64,000 nucleotides of DNA, taken from contig JAULBX010009769.1 of assembly GCA_032358255.1 (NCBI GenBank), positions 45,288-109,287 on the forward strand, in the 5' to 3' direction. Shown piece after piece: positions 22,940 through 33,944 of the stretch. Within the stretch, counting starts at the first letter, position 1; each line of letters starts with the position of its first letter. The position numbers and the translations under genes are program-made. The notes under the pieces were generated by a model, which saw only the letters and a program-made list of their open reading frames with translations, ran no database searches and was not told the DNA's origin. The DNA is from Heterotrichella gracilis (lineage: Eukaryota > Sar > Xanthophyceae > Tribonematales > Xanthonemataceae).

Positions 22940-25765
22940 CTAAGCCAGCTTCCTCTCCACAAAGCGCGCCACTGCATGCGGCCGCCGCTGTGCCACCTCA
23001 CCCACTGCAGAGAACATCAAGTCCTCTGACAACACCCTCTTGTTGGAGCGCTTGGAGCTCTTGGGCTTGGGTGCAGCCTCCTCCTCCTCCTGCTCTGTGG
23101 CGGAACCCTCGGCAGGGTTTGCGGCCTCGGCGTTGGAACCCTCGGTGGGGGTCTCGGTGGTGGCGGCGGCGGCGGCGGTGGTGGTGGCGGGTGCGTACAT
23201 GTTGAAGGGGAATGCTGCGCCCCACAGGCCGTCTGCCACCTCGTAGTCCTCGGTGCTGCCCTCCCACTGGGGGGTGTCGCCGGCAACCTGGAGGAGGAAA
23301 AGGGGGGAGGTGAGTTCATGATGTAGTAGCCATGTGAGGGGAAGCGCTTGTCAAAAGCGCTGCAAGATACGGTACCAAGTGGAGTACAATCCTGAACTCA
23401 GAAAACCCTATACCTGCAAACAGTGCATGAGCCAGCATCTCGCATCACAAACAGCAACAAAGTCATGGATGAGAAATCAATGAACTAACATGCTAAAAAC
23501 AACCCTTAAAAAAGTTGAACATAGAAGACACTGAAAAGAAATCAATAAAATAGTAGGCGTTTAGGGTTTAGGGTATGTCAGAAGGGCACCCACCTGCAGG
23601 GGTGCGGCCTTGCCCTCGCGCCACGTCTGCCCCATCACGCCATGCATGTTTGTCACGCTGTCATCCATGATCCCCACGTTGATGTCCAGGTAGGCCTGGC
23701 CGGCTGTCGAGAAGATGCGCAGGTTGAGGGCGGGGGTGTCGATGACCAGCATCTGTCCGCCGCGTGTCTTGGATGCCGCGGTGAGGGTGAGCACGATGTC
23801 GTGGTGGTCGCGCAGGGCCAGGGGGCGGTCCATGGCCAGGTAGGGGGTCACGTTCTCGTCCTGGATGTAGACTGGGGAGGGGAGGGGAGGGGAGGGTGTT
23901 AGTGGGGAGGTTAGTGGGGAGGGCGACTGGGAGGTTGTGGATGATTATCATGCGCGGTGGTTGTAGCCAGACAGGACGGCACCATGCGCGTGTAATAGAA
24001 CCCTAGCAAGGGTAAATAGCCTCCACAAACCCCAAAACCAAAGCGCAACACAAACAAAGCCCTAACAAAACCCTGCCAAAGCCCCAGCCCAGGCCCTCAC
24101 CTGCGATTGACCCATTGCCGCGCGCCTCCACCGCGATCCTGTTGCCGCCGTGCTGCACCCCGACGAGGGTCATGTAGTTGTTCACCAGGGCCTCATTGCC
24201 AAAGTTGGTGAACAGGGCGTTCACCTGGGGGGCAGAGAAATTGGATCAGAAGGGGCCTTTTGAAATAATCCACATTTTCCTTTATTTATCAGCCATGGAT
24301 CACATACTCATAGAAGAATTAAGTAGAAAATTGAGTAGATTTTGTTTTGGACATTTATTCATGAATTTGAAACAACTAGTATATAATGCGGGACTCATTA
24401 GAATAAAGAATGTGGAACATTTCAAAACGTGATATATTTCCACTGACCTGGTAGCGGGGCTCAGTGAGGATGTTGAAGAAGCGGGATGCCTTGCCCTCAA
24501 ACTCGTACCAGGCGCCATCAAAGCCGGCGATGTGGGGGTCGCCGGAGGCCAGGGCGCGGCGGGACATGTCCTCGCAGGGGGAGCACTTGACGGCGAACTT
24601 CCAGCGGCACTGGGGAGGGAAAGGGGGGAAGTTAGCGTCGGTGTGGGATTGGGGACTAGGGTTTAGGGTTTTTGATCTGGCAGAGCTGCTGGAACGCATG
24701 TGACCATTTGACTGCAGTGGTGGCAGTGGGATTGGCCAAGCATTGGAATTTTTGAGCCAGGTGGGAAGCAAACGATGGCGGCAGGAGGGATGGGTGGTGG
24801 CTAGGGTTTTGCGTACCGTGGTTGGGCAGAATCCGTCCATCTTTGCGTCGCAGGCAGTGGGCACCTTGATGAAGCTGTCAAGCAGGTTGTGGTTGCTGGG
24901 ATCTGTGGCACAAGGGGATGGGGTCTTTCAAAAAAGGAAGAGGGTTGCCAAAGTGTGTGAGCGTGACTGCTGGAATGCTGTGCGGCAAGCAAACTTGGGT
25001 AGCAACTAAGACACAGATGGTCGCATGCTAACTCCAAGCTGGCTCAGGGTTTCGGACCACTAGGGTCCCTGCCACACACACACAACGTTCACATGCTCGT
25101 CCAAGTTGGCCTTAGGGTTTTAAGCTGCCAGGGATTAGGGTTCAGGATTTTCTGCCAGGCACGTACCGTTCACATACACGTCCACGTTGGCGCCGTAGGT
25201 GCCATCCTCCATGCGCGTGCACTGCGCGGTATACACAGCGGGCAGCACTCCAGACTCGGCATCGCGCTGCGTGTCGCAGGTCAGGTCACCCGATGCGCTG
25301 ATGTAGGCGGTGGAGAGCCAGGTGACGGGGACAGCCTTGTAGGCCTGGAGGGTCTGGAAGGAGACTGAGAGGGGGTTGCCGTCGGCGGAGCAGTGGGTGT
25401 TGAGGACCGCCACGCCGTCGCGGTCGCGGGGCTGGAGGCACAGGCCGGCGGTGTTGCAGGCGGCGCCTGTGGGGAGTGGGGGTGAGTGGTGGGGGTGGGT
25501 GGGGATGGGGGGTGGGAGAGGAGGTGGATAGTGGTATTGGTGGATGGGGATGGTGGCGATGTGGGTGGTTTCCGGGTCATGAGGTGGGGTGGGGTGGTGG
25601 GGTGGGTGGGCAGGCAGTGGCAAGAGTTGGTGGGGTGGGGGAGGGAGGGGTACAGGCAGTGGCAAGGGTTACTGGGTAGGGTCCAGAGTCTATGATGTGC
25701 TGCTTACCGTGGGCGGTGTGTACTCCCAGTGCTGCTATGAGCAGGAGGGTGGCGAAGGCACGCAT
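22940..25765 (-). CDS. Secreted protein with root-cap/vWD-like domain, seven exons
   Basis: Exons 25708-25765 (ATG at 25765), 25167-25466, 24817-24902, 24448-24609, 24101-24224, 23594-23871 and 22940-23287 (TAA/TAG-type stop at 22940) are in phase and encode 451 residues. Residues 1-20 form a signal peptide (MRAFATLLLIAALGVHTAHG). A Cys-rich N-terminal part follows. Then comes SGDPHIAGFDGAWYEFEGKA, which matches the 'GDPH..G.DG..Y.F.GK' start of vWD-like and plant root-cap domains. Further on, MHGVMGQTWRE matches the 'GVLGQTY' end of the root-cap family. The C-terminus is a low-complexity Ala/Thr/Glu tail ending in a Lys/Arg-rich segment. It is probably extracellular or cell-wall associated; its function is unknown. 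Confidence 0.75.
25086..25112 (-). repeat. Echo of root-cap-like exon 2 donor end
   Basis: CGTTCACATGCTCGTCCAAG resembles the exon end at 25167 (CGTTCACATACACGTCCACG), 81 bp away. A TTAGGGTTTT word follows. Confidence 0.65.
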
Positions 25766-27693
25766 GGTGGACGGGTGGGGGCTGCAAGGGGCGGTCAGTA
25801 TGGTGGGTCTGTCTGTCGAGACTGGTGACCACAGGGCTCGGGAGGTCTCAGAACCTGGAGACGGAGGAGGAAGAGGGGTTAGTGGAGTGGGAGTAGGCAT
25901 AGTAGGGACAGGGGTGGAAGGCGTGGTGGGTTTGCGGGTGGGTGCGGACAAGGGAGGCGAAACGGAGCAGGAGCACGAGATTGCCAAGCGGCTAGCCAGG
26001 GCTGTTAGAAAAGTAAGGAGACGTACGCGTGCAGCAGAGGGGTGCCGTTACAGGAATAACTCAAGGGCACTGGTGTTCGGTCAGTGAGGCGTGGTGTGTT
26101 TGCCGTATCAGTGCCTGCCAGTGGGCTGCCCCGCGGGAAGGTTGAAAGGCAAGATCGACGGATCAACAGCGTGCATGGTTGGGAAAAGCAAACCAAACAT
26201 AAGCAGTGGGCAGTTTCGTGATCCGGGTGGGTAAGGGATAGGTAATCTGGGGTGTGGATGGCAGCAAGTGGCGGTGGCGTGGTGCGAGTCCGAATCGAGC
26301 GAATGCATGCACGCCCACAAGTACCAAGATAGCAAGCACTGCAGCGTCGAGAAGCACTTGTGCAGGCCCTAATAACACTATCCCCACGTTAACAGTGGCG
26401 GCATAGACCCGGAAACACGTCCATGCAAGCAGGGAGCGGGCGAGCCAGGCAGGGTTGCCTCACCTTGCGATTTCGAATGCGAGGAGACGGGAACGCCTTG
26501 GTAGAGACTGCTTGTAAGCTTGGAGAGCCAAAGGAGGGGTCAGTTGCAAGCAACAGCTACCCAGGTATCGGGTGCAGATGTAGTGGGTTGTAGGGGTTTC
26601 GCGGGTGGGCAGTTAGGCGTGGTGGGCAAAGCACATGCCGTGGTGAGAAAGCAGAGGGGGGTGGTGTCAACGATGTCGAAAGCTTGGATAGGGAGCGAGG
26701 GGAGCGACGAAGGCTATTGGGAGCCTGGCGAGTAGTTGTTAATCTGTAGAGTGACTTGGGCCTGGGCATATGTATGCGTGTGTTTGCGTGCAGAGCCCGA
26801 GCTGTCGCGGGTGAGTTGGGCGCTGGTTGGGCTTGCAGCGCCCGGGTTAACCTCCCCGCTTGAGAATTTAATCCAGTTTTGCCCCTTGATGGGCCAACTT
26901 CCTCCTCGTCACGCAGGTATTATACCCACGGTCGCGGGTGGAAGCCCAAACCGCAAAAACGCTCGCTTTGGTCTCAGCAATCTTTCAAGGGACTTGTCAG
27001 AAGGCCGCATGGTGCAACCCTGCCGAGGTACTGCTGCATCCCAGACGCCTATTGGGTATTGGCAAGCCTGCGAGTGCATGCACCGCGTATGGTATATGCA
27101 TACTCGCGTGTTAGCTGAGCTAAGAGTGTATGCATGCATATGGGTGCAGCAACTCTGCATACATATGACCACTCTCTGTGGTTTTTGAACTTGTGTAGCT
27201 GCAGCCCGACGGCTACACCGTGTTACAGCAGCCTTGGCAAAGTATTTAACAACTTCAGGAGAGCCAGATAGGGAGCATCCAACTGGTACGTTTGGCTGAT
27301 CAGCCCACTGTAAATTTGCATCACTGCCTTGCATTGGGTTTGGAACCAGGTCTGTATAGCTAGAAGATAACATCTCTGTCACACGATGAGGGATCATGCC
27401 CTTTAAGGACCTTGTCGAACAAATACTCGATATTTGTGATCAATAACCTAGCCAGTTCCACCCCTGCCTGCCTGAACACTTAGTTCACTGTGTGATGGGA
27501 TGTGGGTTCTGTATTATGATTTCTTGCCAGAAATGCAGATATTGATACAGTGCACCACACCACGCGTTGGCTGTTTCTGCCCCCTGTCTTGTGCCCCCCC
27601 CCCCCTACGTGTAGCAGATTGGAGTTGAGTTGTCTTGTGGCTTTCGAAGGCAAGAGTGAACTTGGTTTTAACAGTGAAATATGACTTACGGGT
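25766..27693. other. Spacer without a supported gene
   Basis: This is the divergent 5' flanks of the root-cap-like gene (-) and the F-box cluster (+). A plus ORF of 150 codons (26736-27188) has no recognisable motif and ordinary composition for the spacer. Short TATGCATGCATA-type palindromes occur near 27075-27170. A run of C's lies at 27595-27605. Confidence 0.5.
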
Positions 27694-30115
27694 GTGCTTA
27701 TAGTCAATATCTACTGGTGTACTTACACAGTACCTGTAAACCACCACTTCCTACTCAGGTGGGTGTGCTTGTGCTGGACACTTGTAGCGGCAAACCTTGA
27801 GTGGACTGGCACTCTCTGCAGGTGGGGTGGGGTCGAGCAGCACAAGCTTCAGCTTCATCTGTGGACAGCTACTTTAATCAGAGGCTGGGATAGTGCCCTC
27901 ATAGTGCCTGATGAGGTCCTGCAGGCAGTGCTGTGCCAGCTGCCCGTTGAGCAAAGAATGACATCGCAGGTGGTGTGCAAGCGGTGGAAGACAGCACTGC
28001 AAGGTCCCAGCGCAGTATGGGCCGACATCGACTTTGACATAGCCTTTGATGAGATGAGCCCATTTGTTGAAGCACCACGACAAAGAGAGAAAGACCTGGT
28101 CAAGTTTTTGTCCTGTGTGACTTGCCTGGAGACAGCTCCAGGTGCAGCGTTTGCACTGAAAGTATTGCAGCCTCGCATCGCCGCCACACTCGTGCTTATG
28201 CCTGGGCGGCGAAGCCACGTATCGCTTGCTGCCGGAAGCCACAGCTGCCCTGCACACCTTGACGGGGGTTATTCTGGAGGCACATAAAGGGAGCACACTC
28301 CAAAATTTCCCCAATGCTGTATGTGCTCTGACAAGCCTGCAACACCTGGAGTTGTTGTTGGTTGATCGCCTGCCGTTGACAGAGGGCCAGGACGTCACTG
28401 CCTGTCTCGAGTTTAGAGCCTTGCAGGGAATTGGCGGCTTAACCAACCTACGAGTGCTGCAGTTATCGCTGCTAGGCGGCTTGGATGAAGAATTGCCCAG
28501 GTATGTGGGGTATATGAATGTATTCCAGCAGCACAGCCAAATCACCAGTCGCCTTGCGCCACCCAGCTCGGTTCTGAAGATGCTTGTACTGTTTCTTTGC
28601 CTTATCTGCATCTGCAGTCACTTTTGTACATGCGGCGCCAAGCAGTTTGGTCCTGGATTGATTTTCTGGCATGTGTGGCATGGTTTGACCAGCAGCAGGA
28701 TGACTTACGACTGCATGTGCGGGCCTAGGTTTACCTACCCGCTTTCCAGGTATGGACCGGCAATTTCAGCGCTGGGTAGGCTCACCGCCCTTGTGGAACT
28801 GGAGCTTGGCACCCGCAGCAGTGAAAAGCATGAAGAGGTGATGACAGCAATCGCCAGCATGGACAGCCTTGCACGCGTGACCTTGGGACCATTGGGGGAT
28901 GTCAGCGTCTTGGCCAGCCTGACGCCACTCCCCAGCCTCACCTATCTCCACTTTTCTGCCAACCTGCCGAGGGTGGGCTGGGCGGGGGTGGATGGATGCG
29001 CTTGCCACGCTGCCGCAGCTGCGTCACCTTGACATGTCGTTCCGCGACATTCTTGGTCTCGACACCCATGTCCAACTCAGCTTCTCAGCCCTGACGGCCT
29101 TGACGGGCCTCCAGGTCATGTTCACTGGAGGAGGCGGCTCAGGTAGGTGGCCAATGCAGACATGCGGCAGTGGCTTCTAAGCGTGAATGCACAGTAGTTG
29201 GAAAGGGAGTTGGTTACATGCATTCAATACAACTTGATTAGCAATCATTTGTGCACGTGCGGCACCAAGTAATTTCATCCTGGCAATGTTTCAACCATTT
29301 TGTTGATCTTGCGCGATCCGGGATCCAGCGGGAAAGCACAACACTTACTTCCTTCCTTATACCCTTTAGGGTCCATTACTGCCAGCAGCCTACCCACATC
29401 CCTCATGGACCTGTGCCTGTGGAACGCCGTGTATGGGGAAGTGGTTGCTGTGCCCCAAGACGTGGTCTTCCAGCTGCATGAAGCCCTGGCGCCCCTCTCC
29501 CAGCTGACACGCCTCCACCTGAAGCCCTTCTGGCCAGGCAAGGGCTTGCACCGGGCACTGGCAGGCATGCAGCAGCTGCAGGACTTGAAGCTGGCCAGCG
29601 ATTCCCTCGCAGGGGATGTGCCTGAGACCTGCAGCATCGCCCTTCCTGACCTGCCAGCCCTTCACACCCTCTATGTGGACGTGCGGACTCAGGAGCGTGA
29701 TCCAGCCCTGTATGGCGAAGAGGTTGACGATGGCTCCAAGCTATTGAATTTCAAGATCAGCATGCACCTCCCAGCAGAACTTCCCAGGCTGAAGTGTACC
29801 GTCAAAATGTTCCCAGTCCATGTCAATTTCACTATGACGATGCATGGCAAGCGCGACATTTGGTACAAGGTCAAGGTTACACCTGGCCGAGGCATTCCCA
29901 GCCCAAGAACACAGGTTCCGGTGGCTTCCAAGCTGCTTACCTGGGGCTTGGATTGCAATGCTCCAGTTGAGCTGGTTGGCAGCGATCTGGTCAACGCATT
30001 GGGCACTGGGTCCTGTACGTCTGCGGCGCGCTCTCTTGTGGGTGATGCTGCAGCTGTGCTGGCGGAGGAGGCAGCGGTGGCATCCTTCTTTGCTCACAGC
30101 TTGGTCACGGAATAG
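27694..30115 (+). pseudogene. F-box/leucine-rich protein gene C, two frameshifts
   Basis: Segments 27694(?)-28500, 28750-29142 and 29370-30115 (TAG) align along their length with the next gene. The F-box is clear (LPVEQRMTSQVVCKRWKTAL), the pattern 'L.....L..V..VCK.W...' used to bind SKP1 in SCF ubiquitin ligases. LRR-like units follow (LTSLQHLELLLV, LTNLRVLQLSLLG, LSQLTRLHLKPF). Two single-base insertions break the frame, near 28200 and in the G-run near 28985. The homologous start ATG is missing, so the 5' end is uncertain. It is either a recent pseudogene or an intact gene with two sequence errors; the remaining frame is otherwise well kept. Confidence 0.7.
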
Positions 30116-30928
30116 TGGACTCTGGACTTGTTAGTATGGATATGTGATGAACCTGTGGTCTACTGTGTGACCTTCGCATTGCCTGTCTACATGTGGCATC
30201 GGCTGGCAGCACTAGCCAACCTCACTGGGTTTTAGTAGGAATGCTGAGCATTTGCAGACTGAACGTTGACGGTATGCATACTTACAGAGGCCATTCCACT
30301 CTTGCCGTTGGATCAGGCTTCGGTTGTAAGATTCTCATCTTTTCGAGGAGGCATTAAGCTGCGTTTCAATGAAGTTCTGTGTCAGTTTGAAAACTAATTC
30401 GAGGCAATGCTTGCAAAATCCATGGAGTTCAGTGTTTTGCGGACCCAAACAAATATGCAATTTATGTTGTGTAAAAAAGAAGCAAAGAAAGGGGTTTGTT
30501 GTAATTGGGCACAAACCCTGTATGTTTCCCTGCAACGCCACACGTCTTGTCGACTGCTGTCGCTGTGTCTTGTATTTCTGGGTGCACTTGCAGTGGGGTT
30601 GGGGAAGGTTGCTGATCGTTCAACGAGTGACTCGATTTGTGGTTTACATGTGTATGCATGCATGCATAACTCGAAGTTGGTTTGCAAACCAACGCCAGCC
30701 CTGAGTCTGCAAATGAAAACCAGCCCTAAACACATGGGTTCCTGTCTATTCTTGGGATATGGCACTGGCACTGGTACTGGCATGCACACCCACACGCATG
30801 CATTAGCCTTGCTGTGTCACTGTTAGCCTCAAACCCTCTGCAGGGGCCAGCTGCAACAAGCTGTCAACTGCAGCTGTGGATAACCACTGCGTCAGAGCCT
30901 TAGATCCTGCAACCATCTGGCTTCCACC
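30116..30928. other. Spacer between F-box genes C and D
   Basis: No gene is seen. It contains GCATGCAT runs near 30655 and 30790 and a CTCTGCAG acceptor-like site at 30838-30844. The latter corresponds to one upstream of gene C (27817-27821), suggesting a shared, upstream non-coding exon/intron. Confidence 0.5.
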
Positions 30929-33191
30929 ATGCTTCCTGGGTGCTCACACCATGTCACCATCCACCAGCTGTACCAGCTGCCTGATGAGATCCTGCAGGCA
31001 GTGCTGGGCCAGTTGCCCGTTGAGCAAAGAGTAACCGCGCAGCTGGTGTGCAAGCGGTGGAGAACAGCACTGCAAGGCCCCAGCGCTGCAGGGGCTAATG
31101 TGAGCTTTTTGCCTATCGGTAACTACAACTCAGGTGGAAGAGATGCAGCTTTGGTCCAGTTCTTGTCGTCTGGGAGTTGCGTGGAGGTAGGAACGGACGC
31201 GGCCACACCACGAACAGCCTTGCTCCACGGATCGCCTCCACAACAAACCTGCACCTGGGTGGTGGGAGCACCGATGCCTTGCTTACGGCAGTCACACCAG
31301 CGATCATCCACACCTTGACGGGGTTCTCTGAACACAGATGGGGAGAGAGCATGCAACGAGGCGACGATCAACGCCATATTTGCCCTGACAAACTTGCAGT
31401 GCCTGGGCATGATGGTGTCAGACCTCCAGCCCTGGCTCAAGGGCGAAGACGGGACCGCCAGCCTCAAATTCAGAGCCTTGCGGGGTGTGGGCAGTTTGAC
31501 AATCCTCCGAGTCGTGCACCTGTCGATGATATGTAGGATGAATGCAGCAATGTCCGGGTATGTTGTTGCATTGCAATGCTGCAGCCTTGCTTGCCAAGCT
31601 CACTGCTAAGCGATCCTTGCACTGCCAGTGCCATTGCGCGATCTGAGGTCCTGTTGTCATGGCAGCCCATAGTGCCCTTGTAAGCGCACAAAACCCTGGC
31701 ATGTTCTCGTGCACACTACCAACATCCAACCCTGTCACCCAGGTACCGACCAGCAATGTCAGCTCATCTACCCTCTGTTTTAGGGTTTAGGTTTTAGCCT
31801 TTCCCTAAACCCTAAAACCCTAAACCCTCTTTGCCCAGATACCAACCGGCAATCTCAGCGCTGAGTAGCCTCACTGGCCTTGTGGAACTGGATCTCGACA
31901 CCTACAGCTGCAGGCAGCGAGAGGGGCTGGAAGCAACCTCCAGCATGACCAGCCTTGCACATCTGACCCTGGGACCCCTGGATGATCTCAGCGACCTGGC
32001 CTCCCTGCCCCCACTCCCCAGCCTCAGTTATCTGTACTTTTCTACCTGCACCTTCCCAGACCCGCCTGCGCTGGGTTGGATGGAAGCGCTTGTCGGGCTG
32101 CCGCAGCTCAGCCACCTTCACATGTTGTTTGCGGATGTGGATGATCTTGACGCCCACCTACAGCTCAGCTTCTCAGCCCTGGCGGCGTTGACGAGCCTGC
32201 ACGTCCAGTTCACCGATTGTTTCAGCCAGGGGTCGCTTTCAGCCAGCAGCCTGCCCGCATCCCTCAGGGATCTGCGCCTCGAGAACGATGGTATTGCTTC
32301 AATGGGTGCTGTGGCTCAAAGCGCCGTCATCCAGTTCCACCAAGCCCTAGCACACCTCTCCCAGCTGACATGCCTTCACCTGAACCCCTGCTGGCCAAGC
32401 AAGGGCTTGGACCAGGCATTGGCAGGCATGCAGCAGCTGCAGGATTTGAAGCTGGGCAACAGCGCGCTTGCAGGTATGGTTCGCGTTCATTGGCTTTGCT
32501 TGCGATGGTGGGCGTGTCAAGGATCCTGCAGGCAATTGAAGTATGATGACAGCTGTTGGTCTGCACTGGTGAAACTGGTGCTGATTGGCACCACATGGAA
32601 GCCTGCCTGCTCACCTGACTGGAACAATCTTGCTAGATTGCATGTACCAATTATTTCCATGTATGTCCAGGGCCGGTGGGCAAGATCTGCAGCATCGCCC
32701 TTCCCAAGCTGCCATGCCTTCACACCCTGTGGGTGGATGTGGGGACCGAAGTGCCAGATCCATTCCTGATGTTCGATGACCATGGCGACTCGGACTTTGA
32801 TAGCTCGAAGCTGGTGAAACTCACGGTGGCCCTGCACCTCCCTTCAGACATTTCCAAGCTCAAATGCAGCGTCATCATGTACCCAAAGCCTGTCAAAATT
32901 ACCGTGAAGGTGATCGGCGAGCATCGCATCTGGTACAAGGTCAAGATTCCACCTTGCCCGGGTGTGTACAGTCCACCAGCGGTGGGGGCCAAGGATGCGC
33001 CTAAGCAGATGACCTGGGGCGGGGATTGCAGTTTTGCGATTGACCTTCTGGCCAATGGTTTGGCGAGCCCAGCAGGCGGCATGTCCTGTACATCTGTGGG
33101 GCGCGGTGTCGTGGACAATGCTGCAGCTGTGCAGGCGGAGGGGCAGGCGGTGGCAAGGTTTTTTGCAAACAACTTATGCACAGCGTTATAG
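30929..33191 (+). pseudogene. F-box/leucine-rich protein gene D, two frameshifts
   Basis: Segments 30929-31557, 31839-32473 and 32671-33191 (TAG) follow the same plan as gene C. The F-box reads LPDEILQAVLGQLPVEQRV... VCKRWRTAL. LRR units include LTGLVELDLDTY, LPQLSHLHMLFADV and LAALTSLHVQF. The first segment changes frame twice, about 31160-31210 and about 31340-31380, with a stop in the original frame at 31318. The second change restores the original frame, so segments 2 and 3 are open and in phase. The C-terminal domain (HRIWYKVKI...; AVARFFANNL) is shared with gene C. This is probably an inactivated member of the cluster. Confidence 0.7.
31738..31775 (+). repeat. Echo of gene D segment 2 acceptor
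   Basis: CACCCAGGTACCGACCAGCA resembles the real acceptor at 31831-31850 (TTGCCCAGATACCAACCGGC), 98 bp downstream. TTTAGGG and CCCTAAA words in both orientations lie between. Confidence 0.75.
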
Positions 33192-33944
33192 ACATTTTCA
33201 AGCGAAAAATGTGTTGACCTATGCCTACATGCTTGAGTATGTGGACCTTCACGTCAAAGGTGGCACGACTTGTCCTTCGAGTGTCTGAACTCGTAGGATG
33301 TTTTGTTGGTTTATTTACTGGTTGTATTTTGAATTGCTTTGCTGGTGACATGGGTTTGCCTATGCAATGCACTATTGTGCACTTCGCGGCACTGGCCCCA
33401 CTCGGGCCCATGCCATGGCTGATTGACAACTGCACTAAAATGTATTTTATTTTGTAAAAAATATATAGGCCTGTACAGTGTAACCCAGACCTAGTGTATG
33501 TCTGATGTCCCAGCACTGGTGTTTCTCTGGTGCCGGGTGCTGTGAATGAAGAGACAGTCAGCATAGTGCACTGTTGAGCATTGCTTCTGGTCTTTTGACA
33601 GGACGCATGCAATGTGTGGACCATACAATATCAAACTCTGGCAGTTCAAAACCAGCCCAAAACACGATCAGTTTTTGTTAAAGGGGTCACTTCCTTTTGG
33701 GCAAGTTTTACCAGTTGGGTGAGGTGGGTTGCACTAAGGCATTTGGACACCCATATGCATGCATGCATGCATCAACCCATTGGGAAATCGGCAGCATTCA
33801 TAACGGTGTTACCGAGAATATGAAGAAGCTCAGCACAGCTTGTCTTTGTAGCTTCAATATCTTGGTGTTTGAATCGCACATTGACCCTCTCACTGCCCTG
33901 CAGGTGTCCACCACTCACTGAACATTGACCTGTCATCAGGAGCC
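33192..33944. other. Spacer upstream of F-box gene E
   Basis: The stretch 33695-33940 is repeated before gene F (36890-37115), including a GCATGCATGCATGCAT run and the CTCACTGCCCTGCAGGTGTC segment just ahead of the start. It is therefore part of the tandem duplication unit and probably holds the promoter and 5' UTR. Confidence 0.55.
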
